Assembly: GCA_016712675.1 (NCBI GenBank)
Contig: JADJQR010000001.1
Coordinates: 2,790,001-2,854,000 of the forward strand
Direction: 5' to 3'
Length of the DNA: 64,000 nt
Source of the DNA: a bacterium
GTDB taxonomy: Bacteria > Krumholzibacteriota > Krumholzibacteriia > LZORAL124-64-63
A program made the translations under genes and the position numbers. The notes under the pieces were generated by a model that saw only the letters and a list, made by a program, of their open reading frames with translations, made no database searches and had not been told where the DNA came from. Positions 36,784 to 45,965 of the stretch are shown one piece after another. How positions within the stretch are numbered: position 1 is the first letter of the stretch; each line of letters begins with the position of its first letter.

Positions 36784-38140
36784 GCGTCGCCCCGGCGGAA
36801 AGCGCGCGCCGCAGGCGTGGCGCGTCGTCGGTGAACAGGACCTTGGGCTCCAGCACGGGCAACACGCGGCTGACCACGTCGAGTAGGCCGAGCGCCGGAG
36901 TGCCGCGGAAGAAGCGGAACGCTTCGCGCGTGCTGGTCAGCTGGTTCGCCAGCGAGCGCGGCTCGTGCGGCACGTCGCCGGTGCCGTCGCCGTCGAGGTC
37001 GAACCCCGCGTAGTCCTCGAAATAGTTGCCGTGCCAGCGCACGCGGGTCGCGTCGCCATGCCCGTCCACACGCACGGCCGCCGCACAGCCGTGGAATTCG
37101 TTCCCCGTGAAGTCGTTCTGCTTCTCGCTGCTGTGAAACATCACGCCCGTGTCGCAGAATTCGAAGATATTGTCCTCAAAGCGGTTCATGTGGCTGATCT
37201 GGATAGGCGAGGTGTCGACGAAGACACCGGTCGGGCAGCGGACGAAGCGGTTCCCGCGCACTGTCACGTTGCCGGCTTCCTTCAACCCCAGAGCCATGCC
37301 GTCGTTCGGGTCGGCCGCGGCAACCAGATTGCCGGTGACCTCGACGTTGTCGCAGTACATCACGAACACTCCCACCAGGTTCCGCAGGTAGGTGTTGCCC
37401 CGGACATGATTGCGGCTGCTGTACATGAAGTGCGTTCCGTAGCGGCCACCTTCGACGAAGTTGTCATTGAACTCGTTGCCCGGCGAGTACCACACGACGA
37501 GGTCGCGCGCATCCACCACATGGTTGCGCTCGACCGCGGACTCGCGCACCTCCCACAGGCGGATCGCGTCGCCGCGCATCCCAAAGTCGCGCAGCCCGGA
37601 GCCCAGGATCTCGTTGCCGGTGATGCGCGCTCGGTGAACGCCGCTGGCCGCGATTCCGAACAGGGCGCCCGTCACGCGCAACCCGTCGACAACCGCATCG
37701 TCGCCGCGGACGTGCACGGCGGCGTCGGTGTCTTCAAAGCGCCGGCCGCTGCCCTCGACGGAGAAACCCAGCAGACGGACCCGCGGCGCCGTCACTTCGA
37801 CCGTCGTGCCGCGTCCGTCCGAGCGGATGATCGCCTCGCGCGAGCCCCAGATGGTCAACGGTTTGTCCACCCGTAGCGGCCCCAGGTGCACGCCGGGCCC
37901 GAGCAGGAGCACGGCGCCGTCCGGAGCCGCCGAGACAGCTTCACGAAGCGACGAACCCGCCGCCACCTCGCGACCACCCTCCGGTCGCGCCGGAGGTGTC
38001 ACGACGGGCGGGCGCGGCAGGTCGTCGGCCAGAGTCGCGGAAGCCAGGACGAGCGCCAGCCATGCGCTGGCAACCGACGCCCGCCTGCCGCAAGCCGGAC
38101 CCGATCCCGACCGATCAACCTGCCGCCCGCCGTTGCCCAA
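36773..38140 (-). CDS. nosD: NosD periplasmic copper-site maturation protein
   Basis: NosD is a parallel beta-helix protein (carbohydrate-binding/sugar-hydrolase repeats) required to build the copper-sulphide site of NosZ. Repeats such as ITGNEILGSG, VERNHVVDARDLVVWYSPGN, VRGNTYLRNLVGVF and FTGNEFHGC run through the protein, followed by the conserved GNYFEDYAGFDLDGDGTGD end. A signal peptide (ASAWLALVLASATLADD) is present. No ATG is available in frame; TTG at 38140 is the likeliest start (455 residues) but the start is uncertain. It follows nosZ by 76 bases. Confidence 0.9.
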   Translation of the reverse strand: MGNGGRQVDRSGSGPACGRRASVASAWLALVLASATLADDLPRPPVVTPPARPEGGREVAAGSSLREAVSAAPDGAVLLLGPGVHLGPLRVDKPLTIWGSREAIIRSDGRGTTVEVTAPRVRLLGFSVEGSGRRFEDTDAAVHVRGDDAVVDGLRVTGALFGIAASGVHRARITGNEILGSGLRDFGMRGDAIRLWEVRESAVERNHVVDARDLVVWYSPGNEFNDNFVEGGRYGTHFMYSSRNHVRGNTYLRNLVGVFVMYCDNVEVTGNLVAAADPNDGMALGLKEAGNVTVRGNRFVRCPTGVFVDTSPIQISHMNRFEDNIFEFCDTGVMFHSSEKQNDFTGNEFHGCAAAVRVDGHGDATRVRWHGNYFEDYAGFDLDGDGTGDVPHEPRSLANQLTSTREAFRFFRGTPALGLLDVVSRVLPVLEPKVLFTDDAPRLRRALSAGATRGH

Positions 38141-38216
38141 TTCGCCTTCGGCTTTCCGCGGCCCGCCGGCGCGTGCTGCGCCGGCGAACCGCCGGGATGA
38201 ACAGACGAACCGGTCG

Positions 38217-40190
38217 TCAGTTCGGCTTGACCAGCAGGTAGCCGGCCATCTCCAGGTGGAGCGCCGAGCAGAACTCGGTGCAGTAGTACGGGAACACGCC
38301 GGCACGGTCGGCCGTGAACGACACGTTGCAGACCTTGCCCGGCTCGATGCTGAGGTTGACGTTGTACATGTCGATGCAGAACCCGTGCGTGGCGTCGAGC
38401 GCCTGCTCCAGGCTCGTGGCATGGATGTGCACGCGGTCGCCCTTCTTGACCTCGATGATGTCGGGGTTCAGGTGACTGCGCACCAACGTCATGTACACAT
38501 GCACGCCATCGGACTTGCGCTCGATACGCACATCCTCCTCGGTAACCGTGGCGTGGGGGTCTGGACTCATCGTCACGGGATTGGTGCCCACCGGCGAGTA
38601 CATGTCTATGGTCTTGATCTTGTCCGCGCTGATCATCTGCGCGTAGTGCGGCTCACCAAGGGGCAACGGCATGTCGTAGATGACTTCCATCTTGTCGCCG
38701 GAAATGTCGATCAGCTGGAAGTTCTGCGGCAACAGGGGCCCGACGCCGTTGAAGCGGTCGATTGCCCACTTGTTCATGGCGATCAGATACCGGCCCTTCG
38801 GATGCAGGGCGTCGCCTTCGGCCGCCGACAGGTGGCCGATGTTGTAGTGCACCGAGGCCTTGTCGATCAACGTCAGATCGGCCAAGGACCACTTCGCGAC
38901 CTTGGATTCCAGAAAGATCGACGTGTAGCAGAAACCCTTGTCGTCGAACTGCGTGTGCAGGGGTCCCAGCCCGATCTCGACCTGGCCGCGGATCGTGTCG
39001 CGGAACGGAAGGATGGGCACGCCGTAGGCATCGACGCCTTCGTACGTCTTCGCCTCCATCAGCGCCATGATCTTGTTGAAGTCATAGACCGTGGCGTGCG
39101 TGTCGAGCTTGCCGGACACGACGATATCCGTGCCGTTGGGTGCGATATCCACGCCGTGTGGGCTCTTGGGTTCGGGAATGAACGCCAGCAGGCCCTCGGC
39201 AATGGCCGTTTCGAGCGTAATCACCCGCATGCCGGCAATAGTCTTCGTCTTGCCCGCGGCTGCAACGGCCTCAGCTTTTCGCCAATTGATCACGTGCAGG
39301 AAGTCCATGTCGTTCTGCGAGGCGCCCGACTCCAGGGGCGGCTTGCCTCCCTGCAGGTCGCCGACAGCACGCTCGGTATTCACCGAGTTGCAGAACGCCC
39401 AGCCGTCGCTGGCGCCCTTGCCGGCGTCGGCCAGATCCTGCATGTAGGGTGGCAACTCGATCGCCCAGGATTGTTCCTTGATGATGCGTCCCTTGGCGCG
39501 GTCGAACTTCCAATAGATCTGCGCCCCGCGATACTTGTCGTTGTACTCCGAGAGAGGGGCGTACCCACCACCCAGCGGCGCCGCCATCTGGGCGGTCTCG
39601 ATTACGTACTCCGTGTTCGGCGTCACGAACGTACCGCCGTGGTCATTCATGATCAGGCCGCTCTGCACAATCTGCTTGGTGGCGAAATCGCGCAGGTCGA
39701 TCACAGCCAGGCGTGCATTGGCCTTGTCGTTGGCGAAGATGAACTGGCCGTCGTAGTCCGCGTTCGTTTCGCTGAACGCCGGGTGGTGCATGTCGCCCCA
39801 GGTCAACATATTGCCCGGGGGAGAGCCGGCCTCGAGGATGTCGCGCGTTTCCTGGTCGTAGCCGTAGCCCTGCCACGGCTCGGGCGTGAACACGCCGATG
39901 TACTTCAGGATGCGCATGCTCGGCACGCCGATGACGATCATGTTGCCGCCGTGGCCACCCGAGGCGAACAGGTAGAACTCGTCCTTCTTGCCCGTGGGCG
40001 TGAAGGTCTTGAGGGCGGCTGTGACGTCCGCCTCAGTCAGGCCGCGGGCCAGCATCAGCGCCTTGAGGTCCGCCGAAGCGCCAACGCCGGCCTTCTTCTG
40101 CCCGTCGCTGCAGGATGCAACGACCACTATGGCCGCCACTACGGCCAGCAGCGTGAGGGCCACGCGGGGAATGTTGCGAAGACGAGCCAT
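38217..40190 (-). CDS. nosZ: nitrous oxide reductase, clade II lipoprotein form
   Basis: The 657-residue enzyme reduces N2O to N2. It has a Sec-type lipoprotein signal (VVASC, Cys27) with no twin-arginine motif, typical of clade II. The N-terminal propeller carries copper-Z histidine sites such as GGHGG (His80), DMHHPAFSETN (His135, His136), SPHGVD and GPLHTQFD. The C-terminal cupredoxin has the CuA site CTEFCSALHLEM (Cys637, Cys641, His645, Met648). Length is normal. It is preceded by a small cytochrome c gene and followed by nosDFLY. The frame is intact, so N2O reduction is likely if the nosY break is an assembly error. Confidence 0.97.
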   Translation of the reverse strand: MARLRNIPRVALTLLAVVAAIVVVASCSDGQKKAGVGASADLKALMLARGLTEADVTAALKTFTPTGKKDEFYLFASGGHGGNMIVIGVPSMRILKYIGVFTPEPWQGYGYDQETRDILEAGSPPGNMLTWGDMHHPAFSETNADYDGQFIFANDKANARLAVIDLRDFATKQIVQSGLIMNDHGGTFVTPNTEYVIETAQMAAPLGGGYAPLSEYNDKYRGAQIYWKFDRAKGRIIKEQSWAIELPPYMQDLADAGKGASDGWAFCNSVNTERAVGDLQGGKPPLESGASQNDMDFLHVINWRKAEAVAAAGKTKTIAGMRVITLETAIAEGLLAFIPEPKSPHGVDIAPNGTDIVVSGKLDTHATVYDFNKIMALMEAKTYEGVDAYGVPILPFRDTIRGQVEIGLGPLHTQFDDKGFCYTSIFLESKVAKWSLADLTLIDKASVHYNIGHLSAAEGDALHPKGRYLIAMNKWAIDRFNGVGPLLPQNFQLIDISGDKMEVIYDMPLPLGEPHYAQMISADKIKTIDMYSPVGTNPVTMSPDPHATVTEEDVRIERKSDGVHVYMTLVRSHLNPDIIEVKKGDRVHIHATSLEQALDATHGFCIDMYNVNLSIEPGKVCNVSFTADRAGVFPYYCTEFCSALHLEMAGYLLVKPN

Positions 40191-40243
40191 GAATACCTTC
40201 CTCCTGGGTTTCCGGGCGCTGGGCGCAGCGACGTGATCGCCGC

Positions 40244-40669
40244 CTAGGTGCCGAACGACCGAACTTTTTCGCGCAGGGCGGCCACGACACCGGGCTTCGC
40301 CTGCAGGTCCGGATTAGCCACCATCTGCGGGCTCTTGCCGACGGCCGCACCGCCGTAGACGATCGCCTTTTCGATCTGCTCGTCGGTGACGGTCGCCTGC
40401 CAGGCGGTGTCGGCGTAGTTGCGCGGCTTCGGGTTCAGCCCCGCGGCGCCCGGTCCATCGCCGCGCCCGAACTGGCCGTGGCAAGCCGCGCAGCGGGTCA
40501 TAAACAGGTCGTGGGCTTCCTTGCGGTCCGCGGCGGTCACCTTGACCGCGGGTGCGGCGCCGTTGCTGCTGCCGCCGCCGGCGCCCGCTTCGCCGCCGCG
40601 GCAACCACTCAGTGCGCTGAGCAGTACCATCGCGAGAAGGGGCGGGAACAAGTCGGTCCTGATTCTCAT
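40244..40669 (-). CDS. monohaem c-type cytochrome lipoprotein
   Basis: The 141-residue protein has a lipoprotein signal (LLSALSGC, Cys23) and one haem site CAACHGQFGRGDGPGA, with a probable distal methionine in GKSPQMVANPDL. As the first gene of the nos operon, 53 bases before nosZ, it is the probable periplasmic electron donor to NosZ, comparable to the cytochromes c of other clade-II clusters. ATG 40669 follows GAAAGGAT. Confidence 0.88.
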   Translation of the reverse strand: MRIRTDLFPPLLAMVLLSALSGCRGGEAGAGGGSSNGAAPAVKVTAADRKEAHDLFMTRCAACHGQFGRGDGPGAAGLNPKPRNYADTAWQATVTDEQIEKAIVYGGAAVGKSPQMVANPDLQAKPGVVAALREKVRSFGT

Positions 40670-40739
40670 TCGGAAATCCTTTCTCCCGTTTACACGGTTT
40701 GGTTCGGCTTAGAGGCACGATTGGATGCATCTCAAGCGA

Positions 40740-40763
40740 TCAACGCATGAGATCATGCGTTGA
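40740..40763. promoter_or_regulatory. 11-2-11 palindrome, probable Rrf2/NsrR-type operator
   Basis: TCAACGCATGA (40740-40750) and TCATGCGTTGA (40753-40763) are perfect inverted repeats. NsrR sites are 11-1-11 dyads with ATGCAT-like cores, so size and core fit an Rrf2 site, and the operon ends in an NsrR-like gene. It lies about 70 bases upstream of the cytochrome start. Confidence 0.6.
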
Positions 40764-40782
40764 CTCAGAAGGCGCGTCAAGT

Positions 40783-40804
40783 GGATATTTGGATACAAAT
40801 ATCC
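40783..40804. promoter_or_regulatory. second palindrome upstream of the nos operon
   Basis: GGATATTT (40783-40790) and AAATATCC (40797-40804) are perfect inverted repeats with a 6-base spacer, about 20 bases beyond the first palindrome. AT content and spacing suggest a second regulator site or an upstream activator site. Confidence 0.5.
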
Positions 40805-41183
40805 CAATAATTGCGAAGTTCATTGATTGGCTTTTCCGGCTCCGGCCTGTACGGGCGGCGGGGTCCGGTGGCCGACCGGGCAGGAACCGCGAAAATGCGA
40901 TGCGTCGGTGGGTACATCGCGAACGGTTCGGGTCTGTCCTATTGTCCGCGCGCGCCGGTGGCCGTCGGCAGCGGATCGATGATGTCCCCCGTATCTGTCT
41001 GCAGGAACACCCTGTTCGGTGCTCAAAGGTGTGGTCCATCGACGGTGCGATGGCCGGGGCAACAACGGCAACGTCTTCCAGGGCGCCAATCCGCCGCCCG
41101 GCTACGTCGAATTTGACGCTGCGCAGGCTTAACCGCTCCCGGCAACGGTGCCGCGAAGCGGCGGCACCGGTGCCCCGACAATC

Positions 41184-43694
41184 TCAGCGTATCAAAAGCA
41201 CGGAACGCGTGAGGTCAACATCCCCGCCGCGAAGGCGCACGAAGTACATGCCGGCTCCCACGGCATGCCCCTGCGCGCGGGGCACCCAACTGACTGTCTG
41301 CTCTCCTTCGGAAAACTCCCGCTCGCCCGACGTCCACACCCGGCGTCCCATGACATCCATCACGTCCATCCGAAGCATCGTGGGCGTCGGCAGCGAAAAG
41401 CTCAGCGAGACCTGGCTCGTGAACGGATTGGGCCACGCCCGCAAGGTCGAGGAGAAATCCGGCTCGGTGTGCGGAGCGGCGGCAACGTAGGTGGGCGCGC
41501 TGATTCTCGCGAGGGGTCCGCAGGGTTGAGAGCCCATACCGAGAATGTTTCCGGCCACCAGGATGGAGCTACCGTCGGCCATAATCGGGCCAAGCCAATA
41601 GCTTAGCCCCCTCAAGGTAGCCACGGGCACAGACCATCCGGTGCCCACCCCGGACGTCGGCGAGAACGCCCTGGCTCCTCGCCAGCCCCCGCACGCGTAG
41701 ACCAGGCCGTCGACTGCGATCGATGTGTAAGAGCTGTAGTTGGGCTCGCCCGCATTCCATGCGTCCACCACGCCGGAGGCGTCGTCGACTTTCGCGAGCC
41801 CGACCCGCGGCACCCCGCCAACGTCTGAGAAGGAGCCGCCGATGTAGATGGAGTGGTCCGCGATGGTGAGCGCGTACACAACAGGGTAACTGCCACCTGC
41901 GCTCGGATTCCAGGTGCCGAGGACCCCTGTTGTCGCGTCGACATTGGCGAGACGACTGCGGGCTACGCCGCCGGCCGTCGTGAAGTCGCCGCCGAGGTAG
42001 ACTTGGCCATTACTCACTTGCACCGCATTCACTTGTCCGTCTGGAATGTCGGGATTCCAGGCGGTGGGTACGCCAGTGTCCACGTTCACAGCAGCCGCGT
42101 TGTTGCGTGTCTGGCCGCCCACGGTCGTGAATCCACCGCCGAAGTACAACGTGGATCCGCTCAGTGCCAGGGCTTTGACCAAGCTATTGGAGGAGAATGA
42201 AGTGGATAGCGAAGTCGCGAGCCCGGTCCTGGTGTTCAAGGCAGCGAGATTTCTGCGCGCCTGACCACCCATGCTTGTGAAATTTCCGCCGACAAAGAGC
42301 GTCGAGTCGCGCACGGCCATGGCGTACACCCACGAGGAGACACCACCCGGGTTCCAGTTCGTGACCACGCCCGTCGTGGAGTCGAACGCAGCAATGCTAT
42401 TGCGCGTGACCGCATTCATGGTGGTGAATTCGCCCCCCGCATACACGCGCGAGCCGCTCGCGGCCAGCGCCTGCACGCGACCGCCAGAGGACGGATTCCA
42501 TGTCGTGGCCAGGCCCGTCGCCGTGTTGAGTGCCGCGACGTGATTGCGGCTCTGGCCACCGATGCTGCGAAACAGTCCACCCGCGTACAGCGTCGAACCG
42601 TTCAGGCACAGCCCGTCGACTTGCGCCGTCGCGTTCGCGCCCCAGAGCCGGGTCCCGCCCGTGCTGACCGCGGCAAGGCAGTTCGTCGGCGTACCGTTCA
42701 CCGAGGAGAAGGAGCCTCCGATGTAGACCGCGGTGCCGTCGGTGGCGAGCGAGGTCACTGCGGTCGGTGAGCCGCCCCCGACAGAGGGCGCCCATGACCT
42801 GGCGGCGCCGCTCGTCGCGTCGAGTTCGGCGACGTAGTTGCGAGGCTGCCCGCCGGCGCTGGTGAACAGGCCGCCGACGTAGAGCGACGATCCAGACAGC
42901 GTGATTGACAGGACGTCATTGTTGGCGCCGGCCCACACCCAACCGGTCGTCGAGCCCGTACCCGCGTCGAGGACGCAGAGGTGCGGCCGCAATCTCCCCG
43001 CGATGTTCGAAAACGAGCCGCCTACATAGAGCAGCGAACTGTTCAGAAGCAGGCAGCGCACGGGACCGTCGCTCCAACCGCCCCACGAAATGGTCGCGCC
43101 GGTGCTCGCATCGACCTTGGCGAGGTTCGGCGAATAGACGCTTCCGATGGAGGTGAACGAGCCGCCGGCGTAGACGTAGCTGTTGTCCGCTGCCAGAGCC
43201 CAGACCACGGGGGTGGGATTGGCCGGATTGGGCCACGGGTGCCAGGGCGAAACAGTGAGATCGCCGTTAACGCGCGCCAGGGCCTGACGCGGCAGGCCAC
43301 CCACCGAAGTGAAGTCGCCACCAATGTACCAGCCGCCAGCGCCGTCCGGTATCACGGCATGGACGTAGCCCATCACCTTGGGAAAGCCGGCCGGGAGAGT
43401 TCCTGTGCCCGCCTCGATCGGCGTACCGCCTCCGGTCGCAGGCCCCGCGAGGTCGAATGTGCCGCCGACGTAGATTGTGCCAGGTCCCTTGGCCAGCGCT
43501 CGAATCTCGCCGTTGGTGGTCCACATCGTCGAATCCACGACCTGTGCTTGGGCACTGGAGGCGGCTCCAACAGCAACGACGACCACCAGTAAGAGAATCG
43601 CCACGAGCCGTGTCGGCTGCGGCGTGACATGGCCGGGGAGTTTGCCCCGAGCCCTGATTGGGCCGCGAAGACCTGGATTCCTGATGATACGCAT
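41184..43694 (-). CDS. secreted delta-60/DUF5122-type beta-propeller with FlgD-like tail
   Basis: The 836-residue protein (ATG 43694; ATG 43712 is an alternative, neither has a strong ribosome site) has a long signal peptide (VAILLLVVVVAVG, cleavage near AQA). It then has about fourteen repeats of about 47 residues with the pattern YVGGSFTSIGG, R, LA-LDA-TG, W-P, the DUF5122/delta-60 beta-propeller repeat. A FlgD/type-IX-like tail (WPNPFTSQVSLSFSLP to GMYFVRLRGG) closes it. It is probably an extracellular display or binding protein. It lies upstream of, and on the same strand as, the nos operon but 514 bases away. Confidence 0.82.
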   Translation of the reverse strand: MRIIRNPGLRGPIRARGKLPGHVTPQPTRLVAILLLVVVVAVGAASSAQAQVVDSTMWTTNGEIRALAKGPGTIYVGGTFDLAGPATGGGTPIEAGTGTLPAGFPKVMGYVHAVIPDGAGGWYIGGDFTSVGGLPRQALARVNGDLTVSPWHPWPNPANPTPVVWALAADNSYVYAGGSFTSIGSVYSPNLAKVDASTGATISWGGWSDGPVRCLLLNSSLLYVGGSFSNIAGRLRPHLCVLDAGTGSTTGWVWAGANNDVLSITLSGSSLYVGGLFTSAGGQPRNYVAELDATSGAARSWAPSVGGGSPTAVTSLATDGTAVYIGGSFSSVNGTPTNCLAAVSTGGTRLWGANATAQVDGLCLNGSTLYAGGLFRSIGGQSRNHVAALNTATGLATTWNPSSGGRVQALAASGSRVYAGGEFTTMNAVTRNSIAAFDSTTGVVTNWNPGGVSSWVYAMAVRDSTLFVGGNFTSMGGQARRNLAALNTRTGLATSLSTSFSSNSLVKALALSGSTLYFGGGFTTVGGQTRNNAAAVNVDTGVPTAWNPDIPDGQVNAVQVSNGQVYLGGDFTTAGGVARSRLANVDATTGVLGTWNPSAGGSYPVVYALTIADHSIYIGGSFSDVGGVPRVGLAKVDDASGVVDAWNAGEPNYSSYTSIAVDGLVYACGGWRGARAFSPTSGVGTGWSVPVATLRGLSYWLGPIMADGSSILVAGNILGMGSQPCGPLARISAPTYVAAAPHTEPDFSSTLRAWPNPFTSQVSLSFSLPTPTMLRMDVMDVMGRRVWTSGEREFSEGEQTVSWVPRAQGHAVGAGMYFVRLRGGDVDLTRSVLLIR

Positions 43695-44328
43695 TGGGGA
43701 GTCCACTTTCATGTGCGTCGCTATTTGGGGCGGGTCAAAGGAGAGTTCGCTGTCGATGCGGCCACGCCAGATCGGTGGCCGCCGCCAAATGGGCCCAGGA
43801 CCACCTCCCCCCCGGTTCCGAACTGTCAGCTGACCATACCACATTCCCCACTGATTGAGTGTGTTATTTTATTGCAGCATGTCACCCCATCTGGACCCAC
43901 GCACCTCTACTTTGGTAGCCGATCTTGGACTCAACAGGGTCGAATTCGGCCGCTGAACCGATCTATCATGGAGGCGCATGTATGCTGTGTCGGTGGTACC
44001 GTTCGGGGCAATCAAGGCGCGGTACTGGCAAGTGTTCGCCGGTTCGTGTTCCAAGCGGTTCGACGGAAAACCGTCCAGCCAGAGACGGACATCGGACGGC
44101 ATTGTCGAGTCGGGGACGGATCCGCATCGAAGGGAGCGGGCGTCATCGAGGGGGCCAACGAATCAGCTTCCCCCCCCTCCGGCACCAGAATGGGCGGGGC
44201 GACACGCACGCCCCGATCACACAGCATTGCACCAACGTCCGGATCTTCATGCCCGCCTCAATGGAAGCCGCCGCAGTCGTGACAACTGCGACGGCTTCCT
44301 GCACGTTGCGCACTGTGGGTGACTTCGG
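43695..44328. other. intergenic region
   Basis: No gene is supported in these 634 bases. Open frames here look like chance frames and match nothing I know. The part next to 43694 should carry the promoter of the beta-propeller gene. Confidence 0.4.
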
Positions 44329-45567
44329 CTAGTCCTTGCCGCGCAGCCGCGCAGCCTCCTCGCGTATCTCTTGCAGGTCGCGCTTCATCTCGCTCCAGCC
44401 GTACCACAATGCGTAATCGGGATTGCCGTGGAACGTGCCCTGGAAGGCGCGCATGCGGTGCTCGAGATGCATGACGAAGAGCTTCTGCTCGATGGACGTC
44501 GGCGCATCGTGGAAGGTAAGCAGGTCGGGGAACGGCTCCGCGTACGCTGCCGGCTTGGGCAGCAGCCCGTCCTTGTAGAGGCCGGCGATCTCGCGGATGG
44601 CTTCTGCCAGCAGGTGGTCGGCCTCGCGGATCATGTCGTCACCGTGCTTCATCTGCTCGGCGGCGAACTGCGAGGAATGGCACTTGCCGCAGACATCGAG
44701 CATGCCGTTGCGTTCGCGATCGAACGAGGCCTGGTCAAGCCGCGCCACGTCGGCGGCCTTGACGACGTCCAGGCGGCCGGTCGGGTTGCCGGCAAGGTCC
44801 AGCACGCCGAGCGCCTGCAGGATCGTGATCTGGTCGGCCTTCCACTGCGGGTCTTCAGAAAGCGGCAGGCGTACGGCCAGGAAGCCCCAGGCCGTGCGCA
44901 CCTCGTGGTTGCCGTCTGCCATGTGGCAATCCTGGCAGGTGGGCGCGGGCGTGCCCTCCGGCAGCGTGCCGTTCTGCTTCAGCAGGTAGCGCACACCGTG
45001 CTTCGACGACGAGTACATCTCCCACTGCGGGTGGTCGAAGCCCATGTGGCAGGTTTGGCAGGCCTGCGGCTGGCGCGCTTCCTTCACGGAGAACGTGTGG
45101 CGCGTGTGGCATGCGTCGCATGACGCATTGCCGTGCGTCGTGCCCATTGCGCGCAGTTCGGCGATCTCGGACTCGCTTTTGTTGCCAATCTTATGGCAGC
45201 CGCCGCAGCCCTTCATGCCGTCGCGCATGGCCATCGGCAGCTGGTGCGTGGTCGGCATCGCCTTGTACGATGCCCACGACAACGCGTGCTTGCCTTTGTT
45301 GAACTGCGTGACCTGGTCGGCGTGGCATACGCCGCAAGTAGAGGGTGTGGGCATCTTCACCAATGCGACGTCGGTCGCCGACACGTGCGCATCGCCGTGG
45401 CAGGCGTCGCAGGTGATGTCGTTGGCGGCGTGCCGGCTGAGCTTCCAGTCGGCGACGGCGCCGGGCGTTACGGTGGAGTGGCAGCCGACGCAGTCGGCTG
45501 CCGCCGCCGGCAGGGTCGCAAAGCTGCCCGCGACAGCGATCGCGAGGACGAAAAACAGCTTCCGCAT
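44329..45567 (-). CDS. octaheme c-type cytochrome, hydroxylamine oxidoreductase-like
   Basis: From ATG 45567, behind AGGAGG, the product has 412 residues with a signal peptide (1-23) and eight haem sites: CVGCH, CDACH, CGVCH, CGGCH, CDACH, CQTCH, CQDCH and CGKCH. Spacing and the C-terminal LEHRMRAFQGTFHGNPDYALWYGW match the octaheme hydroxylamine oxidoreductase (HAO) family. Members oxidise hydroxylamine or hydrazine, or run in reverse as nitrite or NO reductases; the cross-linking tyrosine that separates these groups needs an alignment. It stands alone but close to nos and nor genes, so a role in N-oxide turnover is inferred. Confidence 0.85.
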   Translation of the reverse strand: MRKLFFVLAIAVAGSFATLPAAAADCVGCHSTVTPGAVADWKLSRHAANDITCDACHGDAHVSATDVALVKMPTPSTCGVCHADQVTQFNKGKHALSWASYKAMPTTHQLPMAMRDGMKGCGGCHKIGNKSESEIAELRAMGTTHGNASCDACHTRHTFSVKEARQPQACQTCHMGFDHPQWEMYSSSKHGVRYLLKQNGTLPEGTPAPTCQDCHMADGNHEVRTAWGFLAVRLPLSEDPQWKADQITILQALGVLDLAGNPTGRLDVVKAADVARLDQASFDRERNGMLDVCGKCHSSQFAAEQMKHGDDMIREADHLLAEAIREIAGLYKDGLLPKPAAYAEPFPDLLTFHDAPTSIEQKLFVMHLEHRMRAFQGTFHGNPDYALWYGWSEMKRDLQEIREEAARLRGKD

Positions 45568-45699
45568 CGTCTGGAACCTCCTGATTTCGGAGACCATGTA
45601 ACATTTCCGGTGCGAAACTAGGTTCTTCGGACATCCTCGTCCAGAATATAATCGGATAACATTGTCCATATTTGATATCTTAATTGTAGGGGAACAACA

Positions 45700-45965
45700 T
45701 CGCGGCCGCCCTCAGTGGGATTGCAGAGCGCCTCGCGGCTGGGCCTCGGTCGGGATCGCCCACCTGGTGAACCTTTCGGAAGTCCAGCGTCTGGGGTACC
45801 TGCTCGACGCGGTCGCCCCGCGGCAAGCTCGTCGCCCCACTGGCGGACTGGCTCGGGGGCCGGAACCCCCGCGTCATCCCGCTGCTTTCCGGAGGACCGG
45901 CGGAAACCGGGATCGATGACCGTTGGCGAGTCAAACTCAATGTGGAGTTGGAGATCGACATTTGA
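45700..45965 (+). pseudogene. abiEi 3' remnant
   Basis: Two frames together read NLSEVQRLGYLLDAVAPR, then GKLVAPLADWLGGRNPRVIP, LLSGGPAETG, DDRWRVKLNVELEIDI and TGA. This is the usual end of long AbiEi-type antitoxins (RLGYLLELLG, PLDPGG, RWRV-NVEVE). A frameshift lies near 45822-45828 and the N-terminal helix-turn-helix is gone. Confidence 0.5.

Larger units (their letters stand above)
40670..41183. other. regulatory region upstream of the nos operon
   Basis: This 514-base stretch separates the nos operon from a same-strand exoprotein gene. It contains two near-perfect palindromes (40740-40763, 40783-40804) in locally AT-rich DNA. The rest holds no supported gene. Confidence 0.6.

Noticed and set aside
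37728-40247. 839-codon plus-strand open frame opposite nosD and nosZ
   Set aside because: Antisense shadow of well-supported nos genes, with biased composition and no domain.
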